Positions 1 to 5,958 are shown, numbered from the stretch's first letter. The stretch: DNA of 6,308 bases from Lentisphaerota bacterium (GCA_012514915.1 JAAYZJ010000048.1:1-6308), one strand, 5' to 3'. Numbers and translations: made by a program. The notes: generated by a model from the sequence alone, not told the origin.

Positions 1-540
1 CACCGGCAGCAGGATCACCCCGTCGTGGCGCGTCAGGGGGCGTTCGCCATGATCCCCCATCATCAGGCAGTTGCGGCCGACCGTGATCCCCGGCATGTGA
101 TGCACGGCATCGTAGCCCGCGCCCTCGTGGATGATCTGTCCTTGCGCGTAAGGCACGCGCGCACCCTCCTCGGCGACCGAGTGGTGCAGGACCCACTGCC
201 GCATCCCCTCCAGGGGATGGTCGCCCGGCAGCACCCCCTCGGTCCAGAAGCAGACCTGACGGCCGGTGGCGGGATCCACGTAGACCCCGCGCGGATGCCG
301 TCGCCCGGTGCCCCGCGGATCGTCAAACCGCATCGCCCACTCCTCGGGCGCGCTCCAGGTGCGGCCATGGTCTTCGGAATACCGCCGATAAGCCACCTCC
401 AGCGTGTCCGACCGTGTCTCGATGGTATGGAGACTCATCATCGCCCCACCCTGCCGCGCCAGATAATAGGTCTGGGCATGAACACCTGCCCCGGGCGCCG
501 GAGAAGGCATGAAGACTTCGCGTGAAACGACGTTGATCAT
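1..540 (-). CDS. Sialidase-superfamily (BNR/Asp-box) protein, N-terminal part
   Basis: Open without a stop from the ATG at 538-540 (minus strand) to the window edge, giving 180 codons; the C-terminal part is outside. The translation contains a perfect Asp-box, S-E-D-H-G-R-T-W, at residues 55-62 (consensus S-x-D-x-G-x-T-W). This motif marks blades of the sialidase/neuraminidase-type beta-propeller. The surrounding style (YRRYSEDHGRTWSAPEEW, then a strand ending VYVDPATGRQVCFW) is typical of BNR-repeat exo-sialidase-like proteins. The start is supported by AAGGA at 547-551, six bases upstream of the ATG. No signal peptide is visible, so the protein looks cytoplasmic or its export signal is atypical. 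The FRIP arginine motif of classical GH33 sialidases is not seen in this part, so sialidase activity cannot be claimed; it may be another glycoside hydrolase or lyase sharing the fold. It is divergent from the membrane protein gene at 733. Confidence 0.82.
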   Translation of the reverse strand, partial: MINVVSREVFMPSPAPGAGVHAQTYYLARQGGAMMSLHTIETRSDTLEVAYRRYSEDHGRTWSAPEEWAMRFDDPRGTGRRHPRGVYVDPATGRQVCFWTEGVLPGDHPLEGMRQWVLHHSVAEEGARVPYAQGQIIHEGAGYDAVHHMPGITVGRNCLMMGDHGERPLTRHDGVILLPV

Positions 541-546
541 CGGATG

Positions 547-551
547 TCCTT
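547..551 (-). promoter_or_regulatory. Ribosome binding site of the sialidase-like gene
   Basis: The minus strand reads AAGGA, followed by a 6-base spacer to the ATG at 540. This decides the start against the internal ATG at codon 11, which has no comparable site. Confidence 0.65.
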
Positions 552-597
552 GCTGGTTGACCGCTGGTTGCTCCGTCACATGCGTCGACGGTATATC

Positions 598-626
598 TTG
601 ACCCGATTCGTATTCTACGCTATTTT
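598..626 (+). promoter_or_regulatory. Candidate sigma70 promoter for the membrane protein gene
   Basis: TTGACC (598-603), a 17-base spacer, then TATTTT (621-626). Five of six bases match the -35 consensus and spacing is ideal. The site lies in the most AT-rich pocket of the region. Predicted transcription would start near 633 and leave a leader of about 100 bases before the ATG at 733. Confidence 0.55.
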
Positions 627-640
627 TTTGATTACTTGAA
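612..640 (-). promoter_or_regulatory. Candidate promoter for the sialidase-like gene
   Basis: On the minus strand, TAGAAT (617 down to 612) is one base from the -10 consensus. At a 17-base spacing lies a weak -35, TTCAAG (640 down to 635), matching at three of six positions. It overlaps the plus-strand promoter candidate back to back. The weak -35 would fit a promoter that needs an activator, but this is inference. Confidence 0.35.
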
Positions 641-644
641 GTAA
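632..644. promoter_or_regulatory. 13-nt palindrome, candidate operator
   Basis: TTACTT-G-AAGTAA is a perfect inverted repeat around a central G. It overlaps the predicted start point of the plus-strand promoter and covers the -35 of the minus-strand candidate. A dimeric regulator bound here could therefore control both divergent genes. No regulator gene is in the window. Confidence 0.4.
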
Positions 645-716
645 CCGCGTGGTTGCAGCCATTAAAAGCAGTCGATGATCGTCGTGTTCTGCGACGGCAC
701 ACCGACTGCCCAACCA

Positions 717-724
717 GGAAAGGA
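717..724 (+). promoter_or_regulatory. Ribosome binding site of the membrane protein gene
   Basis: GGAAAGGA lies 8 bases upstream of the ATG at 733. It supports this start, as does the signal peptide that begins there. Confidence 0.7.
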
Positions 725-732
725 CAAGATTC

Positions 733-2508
733 ATGCATGCCTCACCGTTCCGCAAGCTGCCTGCCATCGTGCTCTGCGCAGGCCTTCTCGTGGGCGCCGG
801 CGCCCGGGGCTACGCCCAATCGGACACCGGAGCCGCGGTTCAATCGGAAACAACCGCACTGACCGCCGTTGAGCCCGCCGCTTCAGCACCCTCGGTCGCC
901 GCGCAAACCGTCGGCGCCGTCGGCCAGGCGGCCGGCGAACTGGGCGATTCCCTCCGTTCGGGCGGGCACTCGGCCCTGGAGCAGGGGCGCAAGCTGTGGG
1001 CCGACGCGCTCCTGCCAGCCGTGCAGCGGACCGCCGCCTCGGTTCCGATGCTGCTGAAGGGCTTGCTGCTGCTGCTGGCATTCTGGCTGGGCGGCCGGCT
1101 GGCAGGCGGCGGCGTGCGCCGGTTGCTGGATCTCACGCGATTGGATGATCGCGCGGTGCGCGACTGGGGCCTGGAGGGCCTCCTGAAGCGGGGCGACGGG
1201 AGCATGCGTTCCCTGTCGGGGCTGCTGGGCGGGTGTGTGAAATGGATCCTGCTGCTCTTCGGCTTCGTCGCCTTTTTCAACGCCATCAACCTGACGCTGG
1301 TGGCGGCGCCACTGCAACGGATCCTCGACAGCATCGTCGGGATCATTCCCCAATTGCTCAAGGCTACCGTCATCCTGGTCGTCTACTGGGCGATCGCCAC
1401 GCTCGTCCGCATGGCGCTCAGCCGGCTTCTCAAGGGGATGAAGTTCGATGAGCGCGCGGGCAAGCGCCTGGCCGTCGACGGCGCGCCGGCTGGACAAGCC
1501 GCGCCGAGCGAGATGCTGGGCCGGCTGGCCTTCTATGTGATCCTGCTGTTCGGCCTTCCCCCCTTCCTGCAGGCCCTCGGCCAGGATGCCCTCGTCAGCC
1601 CGCTGCAGGACATGCTCGCCAAGGTGCTCGCCTTCCTGCCGAACCTCGTGGCGGCCGGCATCATCGTGCTGGTCGGCCGCATCGTGGCCTCGATCGTCCG
1701 TGAGTTCGTCGCCAACCTGCTGGCCGCGACCGGGCTCGACGCGCGGTTCCAGACCCTCGGCTTCGGCCAGGCCCTTGGGCGTCATTCGCTCTCTTCGATC
1801 GTCGCCCAGGTCGTCTACTTCTTCATCCTGGTGCCGATCATCATCGCGGCGGTCGACAGCCTGGGGCTCAAGATGATCGCCGATCCCATCAAGGCGACGC
1901 TGCAGAGCATTCTGGCGGCGGTTCCCGCCCTCCTCGTGGCGGCGGTCGTCGTGATTGTCGGCTGCCTGGTGGCCAAGGTCGTCCGCAAGTTGGTGACCTC
2001 GTTCCTGGCCGGAGTCGGTCTCGATGCCCTTCCCGAACGGCTGGGGCTCGGCTTCCTGGCCGCCAAGCCTGGGCAGACGCCCCTTTCCGGTGTTCTGGGA
2101 TCAATCGTTTCGATCGTGATCATCCTGATCACCGCCCAGCAGGCGGCCGCCGCCCTGCACTTCGATCAGCTCGCCGATCTGGTGCGCCGGGTGATCGTCT
2201 ACCTGCCCGATCTGGCCGTCGGCTTGCTGATCATCCTGGCCACCCTGAGCCTGGGCAAGTATGCCAGCACCCTGATCACCGGCGCACTCAAGGGGCAGGG
2301 CCAGGCCAGGCTGCTGGCGAGCATCGCCCAGTGCGCGATCATCCTCCTGGGCATGGGCATGGCCCTGGAGCAGCTTGGCGTGGGCCAGGAGATCGTAGTC
2401 GTCGCCGTGGCGGCCATCCTCGGCGGCGCCGCGCTGGCGCTCGGCCTTGCCTTCGGCCTCGGCGGACGCGACCGCGCCAAGGACGCGATCGACCGCTGGA
2501 GCCGCTGA
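733..2508 (+). CDS. TM_helix-repeat membrane protein, MscS-like group
   Basis: Complete, 591 residues. Residues 1-29 form a signal peptide (basic RK, hydrophobic core, likely cut after GYA). An Ala-rich, probably periplasmic stretch follows to about residue 100. The rest consists of five repeats, each opening with a [VIL]P-x-L-[LVA]-type helix, at residues 104 (VPMLL), 205 (IPQLL), 302 (LPNLV), 398 (VPALL) and 491 (LPDLA), so the period is 93-101. Each repeat holds two hydrophobic helices and, in repeats 2-4, a cationic turn ending in a GLDA-type motif (335-337, 430-432). The last helix is Gly/Ala-rich (563-579, ILGGAALALGLAFGLGG), like the pore-lining helix of MscS relatives, and the protein ends 12 residues later. 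Proteins with these repeats (Pfam TM_helix, PF05552; CmpX-like) are annotated as mechanosensitive-channel relatives, but the MscS beta and C-terminal domains are absent here. Conduction of ions is therefore inferred from family only. A short periplasmic partner or a purely structural role is also possible. Confidence 0.88.
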   Translation: MHASPFRKLPAIVLCAGLLVGAGARGYAQSDTGAAVQSETTALTAVEPAASAPSVAAQTVGAVGQAAGELGDSLRSGGHSALEQGRKLWADALLPAVQRTAASVPMLLKGLLLLLAFWLGGRLAGGGVRRLLDLTRLDDRAVRDWGLEGLLKRGDGSMRSLSGLLGGCVKWILLLFGFVAFFNAINLTLVAAPLQRILDSIVGIIPQLLKATVILVVYWAIATLVRMALSRLLKGMKFDERAGKRLAVDGAPAGQAAPSEMLGRLAFYVILLFGLPPFLQALGQDALVSPLQDMLAKVLAFLPNLVAAGIIVLVGRIVASIVREFVANLLAATGLDARFQTLGFGQALGRHSLSSIVAQVVYFFILVPIIIAAVDSLGLKMIADPIKATLQSILAAVPALLVAAVVVIVGCLVAKVVRKLVTSFLAGVGLDALPERLGLGFLAAKPGQTPLSGVLGSIVSIVIILITAQQAAAALHFDQLADLVRRVIVYLPDLAVGLLIILATLSLGKYASTLITGALKGQGQARLLASIAQCAIILLGMGMALEQLGVGQEIVVVAVAAILGGAALALGLAFGLGGRDRAKDAIDRWSR

Positions 2509-2525
2509 TTCCGATGAGGATCCGC

Positions 2526-2569
2526 CGCGGAAGCATTCGGGACAAAGTTTCGTCTTGAATGCTTCCGCG
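2526..2569. other. Perfect 13-bp hairpin downstream of the membrane protein gene
   Basis: CGCGGAAGCATTC (2526-2538) pairs perfectly with GAATGCTTCCGCG (2557-2569). The 18-base loop can pair further: two G-T wobbles, then GAC/GTC. It lies 17 bases after the stop codon. Neither strand has a T tract after the stem, so it is not a textbook intrinsic terminator. It may stabilise the 3' end of the message, slow polymerase, or be a remnant of a palindromic repeat. Confidence 0.6.
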
Positions 2570-2583
2570 AAATCGTCTACTCT
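2555..2583 (+). promoter_or_regulatory. Candidate promoter of tRNA-Arg
   Basis: TTGAAT (2555-2560), 17 bases, TACTCT (2578-2583). Transcription would begin near 2590, about 8 bases before the mature tRNA. The -35 hexamer runs into the right arm of the hairpin at 2526-2569, so hairpin extrusion and promoter use would compete. The -10 hexamer is a poor consensus match, so support is moderate. Confidence 0.4.
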
Positions 2584-2597
2584 CTGCCCATCTTAGC

Positions 2598-2674
<77 letters not shown>

Positions 2675-2680
2675 CCCCCC

Positions 2681-2703
2681 CACGAAGCGCAGCCGGCTTC
2701 GTG
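2681..2703 (+). terminator. Hairpin just after tRNA-Arg, possible terminator
   Basis: CACGAAGC (2681-2688) and GCTTCGTG (2696-2703) form a perfect 8-bp stem with a 7-base loop, starting seven bases after the CCA end. The position suits tRNA 3' end formation. There is no T tract after it, so termination would be factor-assisted or weak. Confidence 0.4.
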
Positions 2704-2772
2704 ACTCCGGGTCATGGGGGTTCCAGTTGCCATCGAAGGCGCCGCCACGGACTGGCCGACTGGCTTGGTCAC

Positions 2773-2777
2773 AGGGA
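2773..2777 (+). promoter_or_regulatory. Ribosome binding site of the UPF0316 gene
   Basis: AGGGA lies 5 bases before the ATG at 2783. The in-frame ATG at 2714 has no such site and lies in the leader right after the tRNA hairpin, so 2783 is preferred. Confidence 0.5.
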
Positions 2778-2782
2778 TCGTT

Positions 2783-3379
2783 ATGGGTGAATGGACGTTT
2801 GTCGACGGACCGTGGTTCAGCCTGCTGGTGCTGCCCGTGCTGATATTCTGCGCGCGTATCGTGGATGTCAGCCTGGATACCATGCGTATCCTCTACATGA
2901 ACCGGGGCCGGAAAGTGATCGCCCCCCTGCTGGGCTTCGTACAGGCGCTGATCTGGATCCTGGCGGTCTCGCAGGTGATGAAGAACCTGGCGAATCCGAT
3001 CTGCTATCTGGCGTACGGCGCTGGTTTCGCGACGGGCAACTACGTCGGCATGCGGATCGAGGAGAAGGTCGCGACCGGCCTGCTGACGCTGCGGATCATC
3101 ACGCCGTCGGATCTTTCCCCCCTCGTGGCGGCGCTGCGCCAAGCGGGACACGGGGTGACGATCCTGACCGGCCGCGGCTCCTCGAACACCCCCGTCAACG
3201 TCGCGTTTATCGTCCTCCGCCGCCGGCACATGCCGACGGTCGAGCGGATCATCCGCGAGCACGCGCCAACGGCCTTCTACTCGACGGAGGAGGTGCGGGC
3301 GACGACCGGCGGCACGCTGGCCGCGCACGGCCTGAGCTGGCGGCCGCGCTCCCCGTTCCGCCGGGGAGGACGCGCCTAG
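2783..3379 (+). CDS. UPF0316 membrane protein (DUF5698 + DUF2179)
   Basis: 198 residues from the chosen ATG, the usual size for this family. The N-terminal half has three hydrophobic helices at about 12-32, 45-64 and 70-90. It carries the family's conserved segment RIVDVSLDTMRI (25-36) and, at the membrane exit, GNYVGMRIEEKVATG (85-99). Residues 100-175 form a soluble DUF2179-type domain (LTLRIITPSDLSPLVAALRQ onward, with VTILTGRG at 125-132 and VAFIVLRRR at 140-148). DUF2179 domains also occur at the C-terminus of YitT-type membrane proteins and are thought to be cytoplasmic ligand or regulatory domains. No precise function is established for UPF0316, and I do not assign one. Its stop is 19 bases before uvrB, on the same strand, which suggests one transcript. 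A Ser/Arg/Gly-rich tail (185-198) extends beyond the domain. Confidence 0.9.
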   Translation: MGEWTFVDGPWFSLLVLPVLIFCARIVDVSLDTMRILYMNRGRKVIAPLLGFVQALIWILAVSQVMKNLANPICYLAYGAGFATGNYVGMRIEEKVATGLLTLRIITPSDLSPLVAALRQAGHGVTILTGRGSSNTPVNVAFIVLRRRHMPTVERIIREHAPTAFYSTEEVRATTGGTLAAHGLSWRPRSPFRRGGRA

Positions 3380-3398
3380 GCGCCCGGGGCGAGCCTCC

Positions 3399-5453
3399 GT
3401 GAAGAGCCGCTATGAACTTCAGGCGCCCTACACCCCGACGGGCGACCAGCCGCAGGCGATCGACTCCCTGGTCAGGGGCCTCGAGGCCGGCTGCCGCCGC
3501 CTGTGCCTCGAAGGGGTGACCGGCTCGGGCAAGACCTACACGCTGGCCAACGTGATCGCCGCCTACAACCGCCCCGCCCTCGTCATCTCGCACAACAAGA
3601 CGCTCGCCGCCCAGCTCTTCGCGGAGCTCAAGGCTTTCTTTCCACACAACGCCGTCGAGTACTTCGTCAGCTACTACGACTACTACCAGCCCGAAGCCTA
3701 TATCCCGCAGACCGACACCTTCATCGAGAAGGACGCCTCGATCAACGAGGAGATCGAGCGCTACCGCCTCTCGGCCACCAACGCGCTGCTCGGCCGCGAG
3801 GACGTCATCATCGTGGCCAGCGTCTCCTGCATCTACGGTCTCGGCTCGCCCGGGGACTACCGGGCCATGCTGGTGAACCTCGAGGCGGGGCACACTCTCT
3901 CCCGCGAAGCGGTGATCGCGCAGCTCGTCGCCATCCAGTACCAGCGCAACGACATCGAGCCGCAGCCGGGGACCTTCCGCGCCCGCGGCGACATCCTCGA
4001 CATCTTCCCGTCCTACCGCAAGGACGGGGTCCGCGTCGAGTTTTTCGGCGACGAGATCACCGCCATCCACCGCTACGACCCTGTCTCCTGCCGGGTGACC
4101 GACCGGCTGGAGCGGGCGCTGATTTCGCCGGCCAAGCACTTCGTCCTTCCCCGCGAGAAGATCGAGCAGGCCCTCGTCCCGATCCGCGCCGAGCTCGACG
4201 CCCGCGTGGCCTGGTTCGAGGCACGGGGCAAGCTGCTCGAGGCGCAGCGGCTGGCGCAACGGACGCTGTTCGATCTCGACATGCTGCGCGAGCTCGGCAC
4301 GTGCAGCGGCATCGAGAACTACTCGGCCCACCTGGCGGGCCGCGCGCCGGGCGAGCCGCCCGCCTGCCTGCTCGACTATTTTCCCGGCGATTTCCTGACG
4401 ATCATCGACGAGTCGCACGTCTCGCTGCCCCAGCTCCGCGGCATGTACAACGGCGACCGCGCCCGCAAGGGAACACTGATCGAGCACGGGTTCCGGCTGC
4501 CGTCGGCGGCCGACAACCGCCCGCTCGAGTTCCACGAGTTCGAACGGAAGGTCGGCGCGATCATCTACGCCAGCGCCACACCCGGCCCGGCGGAGCGGGA
4601 GGCCAGCCAATGCCTGGCTCGGCAGTTGATCCGGCCGACCGGCCTGCTCGATCCGCCCGTCGAGGTGCGTCCGCTCGACGGGCAGATCGACGATGTCATC
4701 GAGGAAATCCGCCGCACGGCGGAGGCCGGCGACCGCACGCTCGTCACGACGCTGACCAAGCGGACGGCTGAGGACTTGACGCAGTACCTGGTCCAGGCCG
4801 GCCTGCGGGTCGAATATCTCCATTCCGACATCGACGCCATCGCGCGCGTCGCCATCCTGGGCAGGCTGCGGCGCGGCCAGTTCGACACACTCGTCGGCAT
4901 CAACCTGCTGCGCGAAGGGCTCGACCTACCCGAAGTCGCCCTGGTCGCCATCCTCGACGCCGACAAGGAGGGGTTCCTCCGCTCCGACACCTCGCTGATC
5001 CAGACCGCGGGGCGGGCCGCGCGTCACCTGCACGGCCGGGTCATCCTCTATGCCGACCAGATGACCGACTCGATCAAGCGGATGATGGAGATCACGCGTC
5101 TGCGCCGCGAAAAGCAGTTGGCCTACAACCGGGAGCACGGCATCACGCCACGTGGGGTGCAGCGGGCGATCAACGACGAACTCCGCGACGAAAAGACGGC
5201 GCGCGAGCTGGCGGCGCAGGCGGTGGCCGAAACGCCGGACGCCTACGACCTGGCGACCGTGCTGAGCGAGCTCGAACGCGAGATGCTCGAAGCCGCCCAG
5301 GCGCTCGAATTCGAGCGCGCCGCCGCGTTGCGCGACGAAATCCGCGAGCTACGCAATCTGGCGCCGCCTTCCGCCGGGGAGGTGCCGGCGAAGGGACGAG
5401 ACCACCCCAAGAGCCGCGGGCGCGGTTCCCGGGGCCACGCCCCCTCCAAGTGA
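3399..5453 (+). CDS. uvrB: UvrB, excinuclease ABC subunit B
   Basis: Complete, 684 residues (E. coli 673). UvrB is the damage-verifying helicase-like subunit of nucleotide excision repair. It is loaded by UvrA, inserts a beta-hairpin between the DNA strands, and recruits UvrC. Visible motifs: PTGDQPQAI (13-21); Walker A GVTGSGKT (39-46, catalytic Lys45); NKTLAAQL (66-73); the beta-hairpin with YYDYYQPEAY (92-101) and TDTFIEKDASIN (105-116); Walker B DESH (337-340); NYSAHLAGRAPGEPP (307-321); TLTKRTAEDL (451-460); LHSDID (474-479); LLREGLDLPEV (503-513); and motif VI QTAGRAAR (535-542). A C-terminal UVR motif (about 621-653) binds UvrA/UvrC. All key residues are intact. After the UVR motif there is a basic Pro/Gly/Arg/Lys-rich tail of about 30 residues absent from E. 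coli UvrB. The start is GTG at 3399 with only a weak G-rich site upstream, but the alignment to family N-termini supports it. No LexA-type box was seen nearby. Confidence 0.98.
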   Translation: MKSRYELQAPYTPTGDQPQAIDSLVRGLEAGCRRLCLEGVTGSGKTYTLANVIAAYNRPALVISHNKTLAAQLFAELKAFFPHNAVEYFVSYYDYYQPEAYIPQTDTFIEKDASINEEIERYRLSATNALLGREDVIIVASVSCIYGLGSPGDYRAMLVNLEAGHTLSREAVIAQLVAIQYQRNDIEPQPGTFRARGDILDIFPSYRKDGVRVEFFGDEITAIHRYDPVSCRVTDRLERALISPAKHFVLPREKIEQALVPIRAELDARVAWFEARGKLLEAQRLAQRTLFDLDMLRELGTCSGIENYSAHLAGRAPGEPPACLLDYFPGDFLTIIDESHVSLPQLRGMYNGDRARKGTLIEHGFRLPSAADNRPLEFHEFERKVGAIIYASATPGPAEREASQCLARQLIRPTGLLDPPVEVRPLDGQIDDVIEEIRRTAEAGDRTLVTTLTKRTAEDLTQYLVQAGLRVEYLHSDIDAIARVAILGRLRRGQFDTLVGINLLREGLDLPEVALVAILDADKEGFLRSDTSLIQTAGRAARHLHGRVILYADQMTDSIKRMMEITRLRREKQLAYNREHGITPRGVQRAINDELRDEKTARELAAQAVAETPDAYDLATVLSELEREMLEAAQALEFERAAALRDEIRELRNLAPPSAGEVPAKGRDHPKSRGRGSRGHAPSK

Positions 5454-5465
5454 TGCTTTGCGTAG

Positions 5466-5481
5466 TCGGTTGGTGGCCGGG
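5466..5481 (+). repeat. Left terminal 16-bp repeat
   Basis: TCGGTTGGTGGCCGGG; its exact reverse complement is at 5851-5866. It starts 12 bases after the uvrB stop codon. Confidence 0.8.
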
Positions 5482-5593
5482 TTGTGATGACAGTGCATGA
5501 AGAAGTGGGCAAATGGCGTCCTTCAACCATATTATGCGCCAGTGGGTGTATCATGCGCATGAACCACCAGTTGGCCGACATCCATTTTTGACT

Positions 5594-5619
5594 GCGCGCG
5601 GCTCCGCGCGCTTTCTCTC
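5594..5619 (+). terminator. GC hairpin with TTTCTCTC tail, possible uvrB terminator
   Basis: GCGCGCGG (5594-5601), CT, CCGCGCGC (5604-5611), then TTTCTCTC. This is a strong stem followed by a short pyrimidine tail, 141 bases after uvrB. The tail is less T-rich than a classical intrinsic terminator. The matching hairpin of the right arm (5716-5733), read on the minus strand, is also followed by TTTCT, so the pair would work in both directions. Confidence 0.4.
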
Positions 5620-5635
5620 CCGCCGCCTGCGGCGG
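5620..5635. repeat. Second hairpin of the left arm
   Basis: CCGCCGC-CT-GCGGCGG, perfect 7-bp self-complementarity. It occupies the place of the 5691-5708 hairpin in the right arm. Confidence 0.7.
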
Positions 5636-5690
5636 TAAAATCCAGTTCGGGTACGGGGTGATGGGGCGGTACGGTGGTGCGTCACCCGGC

Positions 5691-5733
5691 CGCGGAGCAG
5701 GCTCCGCGATAGAAAGCGCGTGCAGGCACGCGC
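5691..5733. repeat. Hairpin pair of the right arm
   Basis: CGCGGAGC-AG-GCTCCGCG (5691-5708), linker ATAGAAA, GCGCGTGC-AG-GCACGCGC (5716-5733), then AAAAATG. Both stems are perfect 8-bp. Read on the minus strand, this is the counterpart of 5594-5635, with the same centre, linker and flank. Confidence 0.75.
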
Positions 5734-5850
5734 AAAAATGTTTCGCGCACGAACAACTGCTGGATGCGCAACATTCGCGCGGTTGCTCGCAGTCACATAC
5801 GCCTTGCCGTAGCCCCTTATCGCCCACCTCTCGATGCGCCCTCAACGCAT

Positions 5851-5866
5851 CCCGGCCACCAACCGA
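5851..5866 (-). repeat. Right terminal 16-bp repeat
   Basis: CCCGGCCACCAACCGA, the exact reverse complement of 5466-5481. It is followed directly by the TTCCCCGGGAA palindrome (5867-5877), which is not repeated at the left end. Confidence 0.8.
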
Positions 5867-5890
5867 TTCCCCGGGAAGCGCGCATTCCAC

Positions 5891-5919
5891 TTGCGTGAAA
5901 CAGGCGCAGCGGCTACTCT
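5891..5919 (+). promoter_or_regulatory. melA: Candidate promoter of melA
   Basis: TTGCGT (5891-5896), 17 bases, TACTCT (5914-5919). The -10 hexamer and the preceding C are the same as at the tRNA-Arg promoter candidate (CTACTCT), which strengthens both a little. It lies outside the inverted repeat, leaving a leader of about 33 bases. Confidence 0.35.
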
Positions 5920-5947
5920 ATCGACTATTACCGACCACGGTTAACAC

Positions 5948-5952
5948 GAGGA
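5948..5952 (+). promoter_or_regulatory. melA: Ribosome binding site of melA
   Basis: GAGGA, six bases before the ATG at 5959. It confirms the start. Confidence 0.7.
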
Positions 5953-5958
5953 TTACGA

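Larger units (their letters stand above)
5466..5866. repeat. ~400-bp imperfect inverted repeat with four hairpins (REP/MITE-like)
   Basis: Left arm 5466-5635, right arm 5691-5866 read on the other strand, spacer 5636-5690. The outer 16 bases, TCGGTTGGTGGCCGGG, are identical in both arms. Over the outer 45 bases 36 match without a gap. Further in, both arms carry in the same order a TGCGCAT core (5554-5560 in the left arm), CAGTTG, CATTTTTG, a GCGCG hairpin, a TTTCT linker and a second GC hairpin. All four hairpins have CT at the centre when read outside-in. This is best explained as two inverted copies of one ~175-bp structured repeat, or as a small non-autonomous mobile element with very long terminal inverted repeats. 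No target duplication is seen at the ends and no transposase is in the window, so mobility is unproven. Confidence 0.75.
5454..5958. other. 505-bp region without a gene, between uvrB and melA
   Basis: No credible coding sequence is seen on either strand. From 5466 to 5866 it is occupied by a long imperfect inverted repeat (separate entry). The first 12 bases after the uvrB stop and 5867-5958 are outside the repeat. The right part holds an 11-nt palindrome, TTCCC-C-GGGAA (5867-5877), directly abutting the repeat end, a candidate melA promoter and the melA ribosome binding site. Confidence 0.7.

Noticed and set aside
25..525. Plus-strand open frame of 166 codons opposite the sialidase-like gene
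   Set aside because: The minus strand carries the Asp-box and a good ribosome binding site; the plus frame has neither a domain nor a start signal.
883..1785. Minus-strand open frame of 300 codons antisense to the membrane protein gene
   Set aside because: Gln/Glu/Arg/His-rich shadow of a hydrophobic coding strand; no domain, no ribosome binding site sought or needed.
2714..2782. Upstream ATG that would add 23 residues to the UPF0316 protein
   Set aside because: No ribosome binding site; the extra residues are not hydrophobic or family-like, and the ATG at 2783 has AGGGA in front.
3380..3398. SOS/LexA control of uvrB
   Set aside because: No CTGT-N8-ACAG or GAAC-N4-GTTC type box was found just upstream. 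The true promoter may lie further upstream, so SOS control is neither shown nor excluded.
3249..4823. Long minus-strand open frame (524 codons) antisense to uvrB
   Set aside because: It is antisense to the intact, fully conserved uvrB. Its composition (runs of D, G, R, V, E) is what GC-rich codon structure produces on the opposite strand. It has no recognisable domain.
5243..5890. Minus-strand open frame of 215 codons over the uvrB end and the inverted repeat
   Set aside because: It runs through uvrB codons and through both repeat arms including all four hairpins. The peptide (for example SQKWMSANWWFMRMIHP) looks like translated repeat DNA, not a protein.
5454..5958. CRISPR array
   Set aside because: The repeats are inverted and only two, with no regular direct repeat and spacer pattern.
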